From assembly GCA_902469965.1 (NCBI GenBank), contig CABREP010000058.1, forward strand, positions 1 through 12,735: a stretch of DNA of 12,735 nt, written 5' to 3'. The notes beneath the pieces are model-generated. The model did no database searches. It was given only the letters and a program-made list of their open reading frames with translations, and was not told where the DNA came from. Numbering within the stretch: position 1 is the first letter of the stretch; each line of letters starts with the position of its first letter. Below are positions 12,493 to 12,735 of the stretch, one piece after another. Both the position numbers and the translations under genes were made by a program. The DNA comes from Egerieimonas sp900552095. Lineage in GTDB: Bacteria > Bacillota > Clostridia > Lachnospirales > Lachnospiraceae.

Positions 12493-12735
12493 ATGGCAAA
12501 TGGCTATTCCAAACAGATTCAGGATCAGATCAAAGCAGCGGCAGAAGGAACTATTTTCATCAGTTCTGATTTTGCGGATATTGCCGATACGGAAACCATA
12601 AGACGGAACTTAAACCGGCTTACACAGGCAGGTATGCTTCGCCGCATTTTGAAAGGTGTTTATGAAAAACCAAAATATAGTAAACTTCTGGATGAATATG
12701 TGGCGGCAGACCCGGAAGCGGTGGCGAACGCATTG
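12493..12735 (+). CDS. AbiEi/DUF6088-type antitoxin, 5' part
   Basis: The first 81 codons are present; the gene continues past the right edge. Residues ~18-63 look like the N-terminal winged helix-turn-helix of AbiEi-type antitoxins and the related DUF6088 proteins. Visible features are GTIFISSDFADI, a helix-turn-helix with TIRRNLNRLTQAGMLRRI (35-52), and a wing reading LKGVYEKPKYS (53-63). In AbiE systems this protein represses its own operon and counters a nucleotidyltransferase toxin, AbiEii, encoded next; the systems can block phage. The toxin would lie outside this window. The ATG follows AGGAGG by 8 bases. The palindrome over the promoter fits autoregulation. The DNA is more AT-rich than the flanking genes, hinting at acquired DNA. 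A stand-alone DUF6088 regulator without toxin is possible. Confidence 0.75.
   Translation, partial: MANGYSKQIQDQIKAAAEGTIFISSDFADIADTETIRRNLNRLTQAGMLRRILKGVYEKPKYSKLLDEYVAADPEAVANAL

Noticed and set aside
12416..12601. Short open frame overlapping the antitoxin start
   Set aside because: It crosses the promoter and palindrome, lacks a ribosome binding site, and is in a different frame from the supported gene.

Overview
The window looks like chromosomal DNA from a spore-forming, anaerobic Clostridia species, most likely Lachnospiraceae. The reasons are the clostridial sporulation genes spoIIGA, sigE and sigG, a THF riboswitch in front of an ECF-type folate transporter gene, a corrinoid methyl-transfer module, strong AGGAGG ribosome binding sites, and moderately high GC in genes with AT-rich spacers. 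No rRNA, tRNA, insertion sequence or CRISPR array is visible.

Left part (1-6322). The 5' end of sigG lies at the left edge (minus strand). Next comes a plus-strand unit: promoter, THF riboswitch, a hairpin that can mask the ribosome binding site, folT, and a two-way terminator. On the minus strand, running right to left, are spoIIGA, sigE, a DnaK-type Hsp70 without CIRCE control, and an L,D-transpeptidase. In most spore formers sigG directly follows sigE; here about 4.5 kb carrying dnaK, the L,D-transpeptidase and folT lies between them. The spoIIG promoter has perfect -35 and -10 hexamers 21 bp apart and Spo0A-type boxes, close to the known Bacillus layout. A 15-bp inverted repeat can hide the spoIIGA ribosome binding site only in transcripts that start upstream of the proper promoter.

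Middle (6323-8148). aroD and aroE, two consecutive shikimate-pathway enzymes, are divergently transcribed from overlapping promoters. aroE ends at a strong terminator shared with the convergent gene to its right.

Right part (8168-12374). This is a corrinoid module. A cobalamin-binding corrinoid protein gene is followed, 6 bases later, by a three-part reductive activator: a MetH-activation-like domain, a 2Fe-2S ferredoxin domain and an ASKHA ATPase. A PocR-AraC regulator is transcribed divergently, with candidate operator repeats between them. No substrate methyltransferase is in view, so the module's methyl donor and acceptor are unknown. It is the most interesting system here.

Right edge (12438-12735). 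The start of an AbiEi/DUF6088-type antitoxin gene sits behind a consensus promoter whose spacer and -10 element are filled by a near-perfect 36-bp palindrome, a likely autoregulatory operator. It probably marks the start of an accessory island that continues beyond the window.
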